From NCBI RefSeq assembly GCF_019399895.1, contig NC_091877.1, positions 1,612,001 to 1,676,000 on the forward strand: a DNA stretch of 64,000 nucleotides. Reading direction: 5' to 3'. This document shows positions 13,301 through 27,600 of this stretch, in pieces; the stretch's first letter is position 1, and every line of letters starts with the position of its first letter. The position numbers and the translations under genes were made by a program. The notes under the pieces are model-generated. The model was not told where the DNA came from. It was given only the letters and a program-made list of their open reading frames with translations, and made no database searches. Origin of the DNA: Cardiocondyla obscurior (Eukaryota > Arthropoda > Insecta > Hymenoptera > Formicidae).

Positions 13301-16300
13301 TAGGATAGTCATTGACGTGTAGAAAGTATAAAAATTATTTCTTTTTTTAACTTTTCTTACTAAATATAATGAAAAATAAAAAAGAGCATCTTGTCAAATT
13401 TAATTGCGCTCAGAAATGATGCGTCGAAAGGCTATTTGTAAAGTGACTAAGGATTATTCATTAATTCCGCTAGAAAATCAACTCATCCGGTGACATAATA
13501 TACCAAATATATCATTGTGCATTGTACGTCGAACGTCTCTGCATGATGCATAGCGTTCATTGCCGTTATGCGTCTGCTCCGATAGCTTTGAGCCAGAAAT
13601 ATCTCTCGAAAATGTCAGCGAGGGAGAATGAAATTCTTGATTTAAGTGAGAACGTAAACTCCGCGCTTACGCGAGAACGGAACAGTCGGAACTACGGAAT
13701 GTCTGCGTTGATCGAAACAAACATCTGGAATGAAAACAACTCGAGCTTGCGAATTCAGATGCGGATGAGGCAATGAATCGATACTCGGTGTAATATTTAA
13801 CGATCGCTGATTACATCGATCGTTCGCTCGAGAGAGCTCGGCGACTTCGACAAAGCGAAGGAATGTCGTGAATATTTACCTTGAGTCATTTACTGAGTCA
13901 TTTATTTGTACGTACGGTGGACGTATAACTCGCACATTTACAAGTCACGCGGTTAAAGCCAGATAAGCTTCGCGTCAATTTCGTCATATCGCATTAAGAA
14001 CAAGCCATACGACACCTGAATGTGACAAATGGACGTGTGTTCCAATTAGGTCAAAATTAAGACGGCCGGTGTTTCAAAAGAAAGATTTAAAGTGACGCGT
14101 ATATCTTTTAAATGAATTCTCCGTATTACGTATGCGCAAAATTGTTCGCGAAAGAAATTAGTTTTACCTTTATGTTTATCCAAGAAATTGTCCCGCTGGA
14201 AATTGAAATCAATCTCGTAACGCGAGAGAATATGGAACTTTTCAAAAGCACGTCGGGCAAAGCTAATAATGGTTAAGTGTACGCGGTTCATTTCTCGAAT
14301 CAGCACAGAGTTTTTAGTGCAAGAGTAATAAACTTTATCTCGGTATCGTATCGATGGGATACCGCGAATAAAGCGTACCGGCAGGTTTTATCAATGTGTA
14401 AACCGAGGGGGATCGTCAGACGAATGTTATCAACCGGATCTACCGTTCTTTTGAGAGATAGCCGGATGCTAATAAACTATTAATAAACTCGAAATGGTTT
14501 ATACCAGTCTACATTTACAATCTACGTTTACATTTCACATTTACAGCATTTCGCTCGCTCGCTCACGGCCCTCGTTTTTCTCGTCGCTGTCGTACCAAAT
14601 TATGATTTAAAAAATCGAGAAACTGCGCGAGTATCTTTACTGCGGCTGTAAATGTAATATTTCGCGCACGGTCCCTCGTGCCAGCTGAAATAGATTTTTT
14701 GCTGAGCGTACCGAAGATTTTCGTTTCGGTTTCGCGTGCATTAACAGACGGCCATAAATCTTGATTAACCGTGATAAGATCCATTCTCGCTGGAAATGTG
14801 GGACACACATAGATTGAATTATATGTTCATTAAAGGGAACAAGAGAGGGATGCTCTCAGCATATTTTATCACTTTACACTATCGAACGCGAGCGCAAACG
14901 ACGTGAAAAGAATTTGAAAGAATTTGAAATGCGAAAAGAAATAAAGAGAAAAAAAAAAAAATATGTTACGTCGCTTCTGATGTCAAGATCTAATATTATG
15001 GATGTAACTGTTATAAGATATTTGAAAAAGTCTGTAAATGACGATTAAACTTTGACTTAAAAATATTTTACTCACTGATAACTGTTATCAATAATTATAT
15101 ATTTTTTTTTTTTTAACAACAACAATTAAGACTTTGTAAACACGACCACGTCGATTATGTCGACGGCTACCGATTAATTTATTTAACTTGTTTTTTTTTT
15201 TTTTTCAAGCTCTTTCACTTCGCTGGCGTCTGTGCGCGCACAAAGGATTCGTTTGGAAGCCTTTCGCGTTGCGGAATACGTATTAACGGTGGGCTGGAAA
15301 AGGCTTCGACGATGCATCGGCGCGTTTGTTCGCCCGACATGTCCAACGGCAAGATCGTAGCCGGTGTACGAAATCGTTATTAAACTCTCATATCGGCAGT
15401 TGTAACTTTCGCGCCGCTCGCCGTTTTGTCGGCGGGCTGGCGCTATTACTTATGTACGATGCCCCCTCGAATCTATTTCTGAGAATGAATTTATCGAACG
15501 GCTTTGACCCTCTTTATGCACGGTAATGTTATCGGCCGCTATAAAGTTATTAGACGTAAGGTCGTTAAACGTACAAACCTTCCGTTTCCCGCTCGGCTCC
15601 GTAACTTTGCAACTACCTGCGCTTTCATGCGTCGTAACGTGTCGGCAGGGCCCTACGCAAGGAGGTAATAAACGGATGCGTTTATCAAGGGACACCCTAC
15701 CGCTCTCGAATTAAAAGTTACAACCCCATTGACTGGCATTAAACTAGCGAACGAAGAAGTAACGATCGCTCGATCGAGGGGGGAGTGGGTGGAGGGAAGG
15801 GAGAAAACTATACATATATTTCCGTTAAAGAGATAAACGCTTAAATCTGCGCCACTTTTAAATCTTGCCGTCTAAAGATACCTCGAGTATCGAATTGGGG
15901 CAGCGATATAACGGTATTCGCGAACCCGTCAATTCCTGATCCCTGTTGGGATCTACGGGTGAGACACGACGTCCGTACCGGCGGTAAGAGCGTGTTTTCG
16001 GCTCGCGCGAGTCTAGGGTATCGATTGATCGGCCAGCCTTGTGTGCGTTTCTGTGTACAAGACTGTTTATAGTTGGATAAGAGAGCTGACGTAGCTGGTA
16101 TTACGTAAATAGTGAATTATTCCGTAAAGATAATTCGCATATTTTTTATTTAATGCAATGCGCGGTCGTTAGATCTATGTACGTACAACGTGTACGTATC
16201 TCCGTCTCGTCGCAGCTGAGATCAAAGGCTGCCTCGTAAATTGTCTCCGTATATGTATAGCGATTGTGTATTATTTGCAACGGTACTCGTCTCGCATATT

Positions 16301-18610
16301 AAAAGAAATATAAACGTTTTTCTGATGCGCATATTTAAATTAATTAATTGATTAATTAATTAAACTTAATTAAACATTATTTGCGCGGGTTTTCTTCTCA
16401 AATTCAAGTCTAAATTATCGACGAGCGTCGAATAAATAAACAATTATCGCTTCCTCTTTGTATCTATTTTATGCTTCTTCGCTTTTATTGCTTCGCTCAT
16501 CGATAGTCGGACAAATTCAATTCTCGTTTGAACTAGATTTCGAATGAATGGCGATAATGTGAATTTCAATATTTGATTCATTATCAGTTCCCCCCCGGGA
16601 TCACTTTGCCTCTTTAAAAGAACGAAGCAAAAACGTCTCGTAATACCTCCGCGTCTCTTTCGCACGGAGATATAAATACGAGAGATGGCTTTTCTTTTTT
16701 TTTTCTACTTCTTTATATCGATTTGCATTGGCGGAACTCTCCTTACTACTACGAGCGAGTGTGAATTATTCTGGCCGTTGCATCGAGGTCGACGGTCCTC
16801 TTCCTTTAATGGATTTACAGAACGCTTAAGATCCGTTTGAGGCCAGACGGCGCCAGTTCCTCGGCTCCTCGCCATTATCGGCAGTGTACACTCTATCTAT
16901 ATGCACGTAACATAGCTCCAAACAATTCGATCGCCGACAGTGGAACGTACAAGACAATAAAAAACAGCAAACGTAGAGTATAAAAGCGAAATCTGCAATC
17001 GCAAAAATTCTGCCCGGCGATGTACACGTAATCAGATCATCACTGCTAACGTCGTTAAAATTATTACGTAGACCGACGACGAACAACACTTTCGTCGTAT
17101 AATAGAAACTCCAGCCCTCCAACTTAAGCCTGTTAGAAGTTGGTTTAGTTACTGAATCGTGATGATTTAAGGAACTCGTAAAGCGACTTCGACCAAACTT
17201 CGATTAACTTCATCGGCAATGGACACAGCCGACGAAGTTGTTTACAGCAAAATTTCCAGTTACGTAATTTACTTTGAATTTGATATTTTTTTTTTTTTTT
17301 TATAATATTTTCTCTTCGTCGAATAACCGAAAGGTAAATAACTGGTATCAACAGGATATTGTGGCTACTGTTTGATAAGTATATCCGATTAAGTTAATCG
17401 AAACGACCTACAGTAAACGGCATGGCACGACCGTGTCTCCTAATATCGATTTGTGTAATATACTACATATTTATGCATTACATGCACTATGAATATTACA
17501 AATGAGCACTTATCTATTTTTGTTCATAGTATTTCCCAATCGACAAACAAAAAGATAACATTGCACTAAAAACAGCGCTCGATCGCGGAAAAATTTACAT
17601 TAAAGAGTAACGTATATTTCTGTCAAATACTGCTTCGTTAATGATCCATTAAAAATGATCATAATTAAGGAATTTCTACTTTTTCGAAGTAGATCTCCCA
17701 GAAGATTTTAATAAATTTCGCAGTGTGTAAGTTTTTTTTAAATTCTATTGAGAGCGCACGGTTAACTTAAAATTTATCTTTTTTATTACTTTTTTTATTT
17801 TCGCAGAATTTTATCTACTTGCCTTTTGACATAAACGCAAATGATTGTTCTGACATGCGAGTAGCTTGCGCTTTCAAAGCGCTCGATCGGAGCTGCGTCC
17901 TTGGTCGAGCTCCGCAAGCTTCGTTCTCCTTGCCCGTGATGCACGGCCCACATTTTTATCGACGGAACTTTATTTATTTTTAGAAATATACGGTGGAATG
18001 CCAACTGCCCCAGCATGGCACTTTTGTTACGAGAATCGAACGAGCACGCGTTCGGAATAGCTCAAATAATAAAAGTATTATCGCACTTTTATATAGAATA
18101 TCTCCGATGTTACGTAGAATACCTCGATTACCCGCAATGAAGATTTTTAGTCACGCGAAACGTTTCAACTGAGGGGAAAAAAAAAAATAATTCTCCGTCC
18201 TCTCCTCCCACCCGAATTCTCACGGAAGAATCCCAAATACTTAACAATATTAAGTTTAATATTATTTACGTTATCTCGTTAAGTGATTAATTATACAGTT
18301 TGAGACAACGTACATATATACCTATGCTTAATTATTTCAATTTGCTATGCATATTTTATCAGCAACATCTAACGCATAAATTTCGTATTGATTGTTGTGC
18401 GAAACATTAGCCAGCTGAGCTGAATGTTACATATACTCTTTCCGGGTCAATGACCGTGCCGCGTATGACGCACGTCAGGCAGAGAAATGGCAGAAACGAG
18501 GTGAGGTTAGACTCGAAACAGCTGATAGGAAAACAAAGGGATGCTGCTCCATTTTTCATCGGAGCACGGAACAAGTGCGCGCTCGCTCTAACATATGGTA
18601 CGACTTTCAG
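10341..18610. other. Long AT-rich interval without recognisable genes
   Basis: About 8.3 kb with only short, composition-driven open frames, homopolymer runs and simple repeats, for example (AT)n at 12571 and a TTAA/ATTAA-rich patch near 16335-16375. No domain, no tRNA-like T-loop and no terminal inverted repeats were recognised. If the 9.09 kb donor is used by GDAP2, this is a 5' UTR intron. Confidence 0.5.
12571..12591. repeat. (AT)n microsatellite
   Basis: About ten AT copies follow an A-run and are followed by an imperfect continuation to about 12608. Confidence 0.9.
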
Positions 18611-18623
18611 CTGGATGAGGCTG

Positions 18624-21600
18624 ATGGAACCCTTGGGTGTCGTCCAGGACATTGTGGAGCCGGCTGTGTTGAAACGATGGGCTGACTATCCCATCCAGCA
18701 TCGATACACGGACTACTCCGACTCGACTCGGGAAACGGCGCACCACGCTATAAACCCTTTTCCTTGCCAACCTTCGCTCAACAATAAACTCGCGCTATGG
18801 TGAGCATTTGGATTTAAATTTAAAAAATACAAAATTTAATTTTCTATTTTACAGTTTCTTTTTTGTTTGTGTTTTTCGTTTTAATTGTCGACTTGTTCCG
18901 TTAGCTATCAAATTAAATTGATAATAAATTTATTAGATATGCGAATGCTTTACAATTTTTTTTTTTTTAGGACCGGGGATATCTCAATATTACAAGTAGA
19001 TGCGGTAGTAAATCCTACCAACGAGACAATGGATGATAATAGTCCTATGTGCCAAAGAATCTTCAGCAGAGCTGGTTCTGCGCTCAAATTAGAGATATTT
19101 AATGAAATTAAAGGTCTGTATTTTGACACGTATTGTGTTCTGATTATGATAGAATGTGTCTTTTTAACAAAATTTTGATTCTTAAAATCTCAATTGCAGA
19201 ATGCAGAACTGGTGAAGTGAGAGTAACACAGGGTCATGGATTATCTGCTCGTTTTATTATTCATACCGTTGGACCAGTTTACAACGTCAAGTATCAAACA
19301 GCTGCACAAAACACGTTACATTGTTGCTATAGGTAATTTCAATTTTAACGTATGTAGAAAAGCATTAATTTTGTTCTTTAATTCCTTTAACCAAAAATAT
19401 GTAGAAAATAAATTTTGTTAAAAGAAAAAGCACATAAATTATTTTTAATTTTTTGCTACGAAAATACTAAATAAAAAGTCGTTATATAAAAAGTATAAGC
19501 CTTCTAATTTTATAAATGTCTTTTTTTTTTCTAATAATTATAGAAATGTTCTACAAAAAGCGAGAGAAATGGGATTGCGAACCATTGCTCTACCAGTAAT
19601 AAATTCAATACGAAGAAACTATCCTCCCGATGCAGGAGCGCATATAGCTCTGAGTGAGTACCGAGCAAATAAATATCAGACTAAATTTAAAAATACGTCA
19701 ATACACGATGAATAAATAATTCTTTCCTTTCTAGGAACGGTACGTAGATTCATGGAGCAATACAGCGATTCGTTAACGTGCGTTATATTTGTACTGGAGC
19801 CGTGCGATCTCGGAATATACGAAGTCCTCCTGCCGCTTTATTTTCCCCGAAATTTGGCAGAGCAGGATAACGCTTGTTGGCAACTACCGAGTGATATCGG
19901 AGGAACGGACGGCGAGCCTTTACTTCCGGATAGACAAATTAGAATTATTGACAATCCCCAGCACGCTTTGCACGGTAACCGAAGAGAACGTTCAGAAGTA
20001 ATATTGCAACCACATGTGGAAAGTTTTAAGGGACGTTCCTAAAAGCACGTCTTATTTTTACAGGCGACGAAACGGTAGAACTTTCGACACAACTGGAGAC
20101 CTCGGTCAATATCGGCGAACATGCCTTTGCGCAAATGCAAGGTGATTTGGACCGACAGAGACTTTTGGGAGAGAGACCTTTTGCCGATCCACTGGCGGAC
20201 ATTATGCTCAAGCAAATGCAACATAAAGAAAGGTAAGAATTTGTGCGATAGCCTTTATTAGGTTTTTTTTTTTTTTTTTTTTTTTACAGAAATATTTGCA
20301 TCACATTTTTATAAAAATCTAATTAATTCCGCAATGATTAATTATTGACTGTAAATAATGAATTTAAATCGGAACATGGCATAATTTTTTTTTTCGTGAT
20401 TTAATTCAATTAAATTATTAATGATAGAGACGTTAAATGTTTCTTTATCTAAGAGATTTTTTTTCTTTTTTTAATATAGATTATATTAGGTTAATGTTTG
20501 ATCTTTACATATTTATGCAAATAAATTAATGAAAAATTGTACAACTATTGCAAAATTAATTTTTCTTGGAGGGTAATTGTAGTCTCGACAATTTTTAATC
20601 TCGATCGGCACACGGTTTCTCTCCCTTTTATCCACGAAGTATAACGAGAACTAACATACACGTTGGAAAACTGTCTTTCCTACTGATACAAAAGTCGAAC
20701 ATTGCTATACAATTAATAGTTAAAAGATTTCTTCTATATCGACATTAATATGAAAATTACAATGCCAGACAAATATACAAAATAAATAAAAACAGAGATT
20801 TAAAGTAATATATTACTCAACATTACTTCTGGGGGTTTGTGTTCTCTTAAAAAAAAATTTTGATTTAATATTTATTTCGCGCGTATATTCAGGAATTTTT
20901 TGTTTTTAATATAAGTTTACGTTCTTTGAAACGAAAGTTCTCCAGTACTTATAAGCGTTCGCAATCGTATTAAGAATAGTTATATAGTTATATTGATTAT
21001 CTGATATTATAGTAAATATGTATATCATACAGTTGACAAAACGATATCATATTTCTGACTTATATTGTTTATCGACTTTCGCGTCTATGACGCACATACA
21101 AAGTTTACTTCGTAATACCTGTCTTTAATTGATTTCAGCGTTGAAATATCATTTGCGTCATAGAGATAAATCATTCGTTCAGCTCTGACATTTTCTGTCG
21201 TATTACATGTTTATTTCGGGGCTGAGATTGTCATCGACGTCATTTTATCGTGATGTGTTGAGCTTATTACAGCGAGACGGCAGATCCATGTGTGACTTAA
21301 ACCATTCATTATACCAATCACGGTGATTCATTATGCGCGCCTGTTTCGCAAATTAGAATGATACGTTTCTTTTTTCGCTTTAATCAATTAATAGTCCATT
21401 CCGCTATCGTGTTCTATGAAACCAGCGGCACATTAAGCGCGCTGTTAAGATAGATAAATTTACAATACACGATCCATTTAATTCCAAGTATAACGAAAGT
21501 TTAAAACGCGGTTTTAAGATCTCAAATACGGCTCGATTTTTATCTGCGATATTACAGAAGTATATTTAGCTTAGAGAACATTTTTGTGCCATACTTTCGA

Positions 21601-24600
21601 TCAAATGCCTTGTGTCTGTTTAATCGAAGTCAAGGCCACTGAAACTGCAGTCTTAAACAACAATATGACGCAATCGCGTGCAGTAGCAACTTCTTTGTAA
21701 TTTGTTATCTAATTTTTTTTTTTCCTCAGAAATAGTAGTTTCTAAGGATAGTAACAACGTTAATCTATTTTTGAGTAACGATACATTTGATTTGTCATTG
21801 CAAATTATTTTTACGTACGCCAATGGTCCTGATTAATTCGTCAGGTACATATTTGTTTTTTCAATCTAAGATAATCTCGAAACGCCGAATGTTCCTACTG
21901 CGCACGAATACTTTAGCGAAATGCTAATTCATCGACATGTGCCACGTCCATACGTTTCTTTTTTTTTTTTTTTTTTTTAGACTTGTCAGTTTCTGAATTT
22001 AAATTTAAAAGTAATTTTAATACGTTAACTTTACTTATTAAGTGTATACTCGTCATTCAAAAGTTTAATACTCCAACAACAACTTAAAGTATTAGTAGCT
22101 TGTGTATAAAAATGAAAATATTTTTCGTCCTTTGGACTGACTGGCTTCCACAGTCGTCTGACGCGAATACGATCGAAAATACGTGATCGATCGCCAAAGG
22201 GTGCTTTGACGAAAGACTTTATTCATGCTAAATCAGCTGTGTCCTTAGATTTATATCCGAAGGCTAGATTGCGACGAAACTCTCGTCCACCAAACCGTGC
22301 TCGATAACAAAGATAATTCTTTAAGCAAATGCACGATGAAGAATCAGACGCGTCTCGCACTTGATTTTATCTTCTCGCCGCAAGAAATGACTACCTTGTT
22401 CATTATTTTATTTATTTCCTAAGCCTTCAGGCAAGATTTAATTTATATCTATATACACGCGCATCGCGCCAGCGTGCCGGAACCGAGAAACGGCGCGGAC
22501 GATCGGAAACGGATCGCGGCGCTCGAGCTTCCTGTTTCCCAACTGGACCATTACAAAAATGATTGCAAAAAGCGCAAACCGAACGACAAACGTTGACAGG
22601 TTGCCCAAGGTCGGTATGGACGGTATATTATCCGTAATTAAAGGAATACACATTGCGATCGAATTAAACCACGGGCTCGCGACCCCTACTCCGCGCTTCG
22701 TCGCCTCGATCTGCGCAACGAGCACGCAGCTTTCCGCGAGCCGGGCAGGCGCCGTGCGAGCACCTCGTAGACATCATAGTCGTCGTGGACGTCGCTACCG
22801 AGAAGCGGCACTCCTTCTCTAGACAAGGCGATTCGATTCGGCCCGTTCAGTTTGCCGCGACTAGCCGTACCGTTGCCATCCCTCGTCGCCATCGCCTCCC
22901 TCGGCTCGCGCTCCGATCGAACACCGTGCGTGGTCTTCCGTTCGTTGTGCCGTGGCTAACCTTTTCTTTTTTTTTTTTTTTCCTAACCGAATGTCGCGAG
23001 CAAGGACTGACAGGCACGGCTGCTAGTAGGCCCGATTAATTTTTACTCTCGACTACCCCTTTTTTCTACCGAGACAAGGGTCGCCGAAGGCGACAATCAC
23101 GAAGGGAACGTGACATCAGAATGGTCATGATTGACATGGTGGATGTCATCGAGGACGAGGACCGGTGTGTATCAAGGGCTAGCGCCCGTTATTACGCGCG
23201 TCGTCGAACCTCGTGTCGAACGCGACGCGAATGGTGCCTCGGTTTCGTTATTAGCTCGCTATTGATCCCTGGCTTTTTTATTGGCGTATGTCCAGTATAT
23301 TTCCCGTACCGATTAGCGTCGAAGGAAACCGGCGCTGGTGGTGATCGATTCAGCACCGAAGAATCCACGCACGGCACAGTACCGTCACTGCCGATTTCTT
23401 TCATTTATTTACGTTTACCGATCTTAGAACAAAAGATTTGGAATTGATCGACTGGTCGTCATGTGCAAAGTGAAATCTCATTAACACGGCGCAAAATACA
23501 TTTTCGATTAACTACTCGAGGAAAGAAAAGAAAAAAATTGTATCGAGCAGAGGATTATTAGGCTCGAGTAAAATTCGCGACGGGATTTAAGAGTTTGTGA
23601 TAAAATACGCTTATGTAATTTTATTTATGTTTCATAAAACTACATTTTTATGCACGTCACTGTTTGCAGTTTACGTTATGCAAAGCAGAACGGTCTTCCT
23701 TATTGTAATTAAAGTTAGCCGATGACAAGTAAGATGACTTTGTGAGTCGAGTAACACGTCCGCGTCGTGCTGTATCTCTTTCTTCGAGCTCGTCGCGGAG
23801 GAAATAGTTTAAGCGCGTTGTTTATAATTAAAATTTTCTTTTCTTTCTCGTCAGTTTAACTTGCGCGTGGAAATAAATTCGTAGTCACGTCAAATCATTA
23901 CCGACGTTTTGCGCTTTTCTCTGACGGGACACAGTGTACCAATTAATAGCAATTTCTTTTCTATTTTTTTTCTACACACGGCATGATCATTCAAAACCAT
24001 TACTGAACGTACTAAGAACATTATGGTGGATATTCCTACTGTAATCGTGCAGTTTGTCTTATCGCGACTTATCATTACCTTGAAAACGAAACGTGCCCAT
24101 AAAATATGGCTGCGCGATTATATGTAGCAATAGAGAAGGAATTCATGTACCGAGCAAACGAACGTGGCGAACGAATTTGCTGTTTTGTAGGTACGAAAGG
24201 CTCCTTAGAAGGGCAAAGACGGAGGACCTGACGGAGGTCTCGGGAATCGGCTGTTTGTACCAGAGCGGCGTGGACCGGCAGGGCCGACCGGTGGTGGTTT
24301 TTGTCGGCAAATGGTTCCCGGCCACCAAAATCAATCTAGATAAGGTAAGAACCTTTGCGTGTGCCCCGAAAATCAATATCGCTATGGATTATACAAGAAA
24401 TATCGCCGCGCACTGCAAAACAATATTACGGCAAAAAGTACCAGCTCGATAAAAGTTCGACGATTAAAATTTGAAAATAATACTTGAAATTTTTTTTTTA
24501 ATTTAATTTTTTTTTTTTAATTAATAAAAATTGTAGCCGAATTATTCTGAATTTATTACATTAAAGTTTTTAAATAATTAAAGATTTCTATGCACGTGTG

Positions 24601-27600
24601 TTATTATTCTATAGCCACTCTTAGCTGCCCTTTGCAATTTAATCGATTCGTTTGTATAATAGAAAGTTTTCACAAAGTAGTTTTCTGTTGAAGTCGTCTT
24701 TGATTTTTAACACCCTGGCGCGATGCATATACGTATCATTCAGATAAATTTTAATATTAAAATTAATATTTATAAATCTATAAGCACAACTTTTCGATCA
24801 ATTTCAATAAAATAAAATATCATGTATTTATATTAACTCCATTAATATTATAGTCATAATATATTATTAACATTAATATATTATTAACATTAATATTATA
24901 GTCATAATGTCACAGTCAACTGTAAAAGAATTGAAATGCATTTGTCTGAATAGTTATTAAAGGTACTCGGCAGCGAATAAAAATTTCTTTTTTGAAAAGG
25001 CTATCTGCTAATCGAAGTGGAATAGAAACTCTCTTATCGGATATCGGAAACGTTTCACAAATTATTACAGATAAAAACAAAAAATGTCCTTTTCGGAGAT
25101 GGACAAAGCCGAGGTGACCGTACCACTTTCCCATATCTCTTTTCCCAAGTATTCTATAAACGCTTGCCGGCTTTAACGAATCCGGGCGGCATAGAATCGC
25201 TGACCTGCGCGCGTTGCTGTCGATTGCTATCGCGTCCAGGCCAAGCCTCAATCATTCGACACCTATCTTTGCGCCAGTTGTCTCGCCGTGTCATTTCCTT
25301 TCCCTATCGGACTCATCCTTACTCAGCTCGTAGCCGGAACGCAGTGAGATATAGCGGCGGGTGGCGAATCGATATTTACACGTCCAGAAATAGACCGACC
25401 GCGGTACGAGTCCCCCATAGGGAGGGTGAGAGCGGATTGCAACGTCGTCGCGACGCGCACCCCCATCCCCAATGTAACTTTCTCACCCTATTAACCCATT
25501 TGCACCGACCACGATATGCCGATGACGCGGACATCACATCATCGGCGATTAAAAGAAAAAAAGAAAAAAAAAAAAACGAACAATCATTAAATTGTTCTCT
25601 CCCTAATTTTTTTTATTAATTTATTTATATTTATTTAATTATTTATTTGGTAATGTAACTCGTACGAATTTCACAAAGAACGAACGAAAGTTTTCACCTC
25701 GATTGCCGGTCCATCGCGTCGATGGTCTACGGCCGCTCAGTGAGATTCCTCGCTACTTTGATTGAGATAAGAATATCAACGATGTCATATAAAGATTCGC
25801 CGGTGCAGCTAAAAATATGCGCCGCCATGTAGCGGCTGTTGAAACAGCGCCGTGTATACATAACGCGCGAGATGCGTGTTCCAAGACGGGAGATTCGACG
25901 TGCATAGTACCGTCCGCTATTACTGGGTTTCCATTCATTTCGTTAATTTAAACATCTGCGCAAACCTCGCGGCTCTGTCTCATATTCACTGACCCGCTTT
26001 TAAGATGTAACGTTTACGCTCAGTTGGGACGCTAATTACACAGCGGCCTAATATAACGTGACTTCAGGGTCATAATACAGATAGCGATACGTTTTGCGAT
26101 TTATAAAAGCGCTCTGATTTTTATTTGGCGCGAACTCCTCATCAACAGCGTCAGACATCGATCTGTCTTTCATTGATTTTTTTTTCCCCCCCTTTTTTTT
26201 TCTTTTTTACTCTGCAGCTTCTAACGGAAGTTCTAAAAGCGAATAAATTTCAACTTCTTCATTGTATTGCGATGAGATAATAGATAACAATCACCGTACG
26301 CACAGCGTATCATTTGAGCGTTTAATACGCATAGTTGGTTCGCTACGAACACTTTTGTGAAATAATGTTGAATTATGATTTTTACGTTATTTAATATTAT
26401 CAATTTGGTATTAATCAAAGCGAAGGGATACTGGAATAATATAATGTGGCTTAAGAATTTTATCATAAATATTATATCAATGACTAGAGGTCCGAAAATG
26501 TCGTGTATAAATAAAAGTCAATTTGTATTTAATGAAGATAAAATCGATTTTCGCGTCGAACAGATTTTCAGAAGCTCGTGTAACGGAAAAGCTTCTTTTT
26601 ATTTGCGCTAATGTGATTAATGAGCCTATGTTGCCGCAGTATAAAAATATCTTACTATAATCCTGTCGGGCTTACGATACATGCATGTTGCTAAGAGTTC
26701 ATTGATCGCCTGAAACACCGACATTTGTCGGTCTCGAACCTTTAGGTTTCTCTAAAGGTGAAACGATGAAATCACAATGCAACTGCTACCGCTGGTTCAA
26801 TAGAAGTAGCTCACAGAGGATATTCTACATCGCGTATTCTACAACGTAGGAAAAGCTTGCGAAATGCATTCTGTATATCTCGCTGCTGACGTCTCATCGA
26901 TCCCGAGAATATTTACGCAGCATTTATTTTCGGATATATTACCCTCTACTCTACTTTGACAACGCATATTACTTTTTACGCAAAATAAACCTCCAGCGTA
27001 TTTTAAGGGACACAATCACTGCAGATTTTTTTTTATAAAAAATTTTTTTTTTTTTTTAATAATACTAAGTGAAAATTAGCGTAATGCCCTTTTTTTTAAT
27101 CTTTGTGTCTCTTGCAATTTCAGGCCTTGCTGTACCTGATACAATTGCTGGATCCCATCGTGAAAGGAGATTACGTTATCGCGTATTTCCATACCCTTAC
27201 GGCCAGCAGCAATTACCCCAGTTTAAACTGGCTGCGTGAAGTCTACAATGTGCTTCCCTACAAGTAAGTTATGCGCTTCAAGTATCAAACACATCGAATC
27301 TATTGATCGCATTTTAATGTACTATCTACCACATTTTTAAGATATGTCCAGCTCAAAAAAGTAGAGTAAGGCATTTGATTGTCTGACGTCCAAAATTCGT
27401 CAAAACAATTTTTTTTTTTAATTATTCATAAATAAATTAACGGTTCGCAATATTTAATAAAAAATAGAAGAACGTGAATATCGTGTTAAACTATAAATAA
27501 AAATTTATATTTTATTTTGTTTCGCTAAGAGAAGAATAAAGCCTGAGCGTTTGTTAAATTACCATAGTCCTAGTTATGCAACAACAAGTTGCATCGAGCT

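Noticed and set aside
18450..18623. In-frame ATGs upstream of the GDAP2 start (18450, 18615)
   Set aside because: The conserved N-terminus MEPLG begins at 18624; the upstream residues look non-coding, and an acceptor at 18610 suggests 5' UTR.
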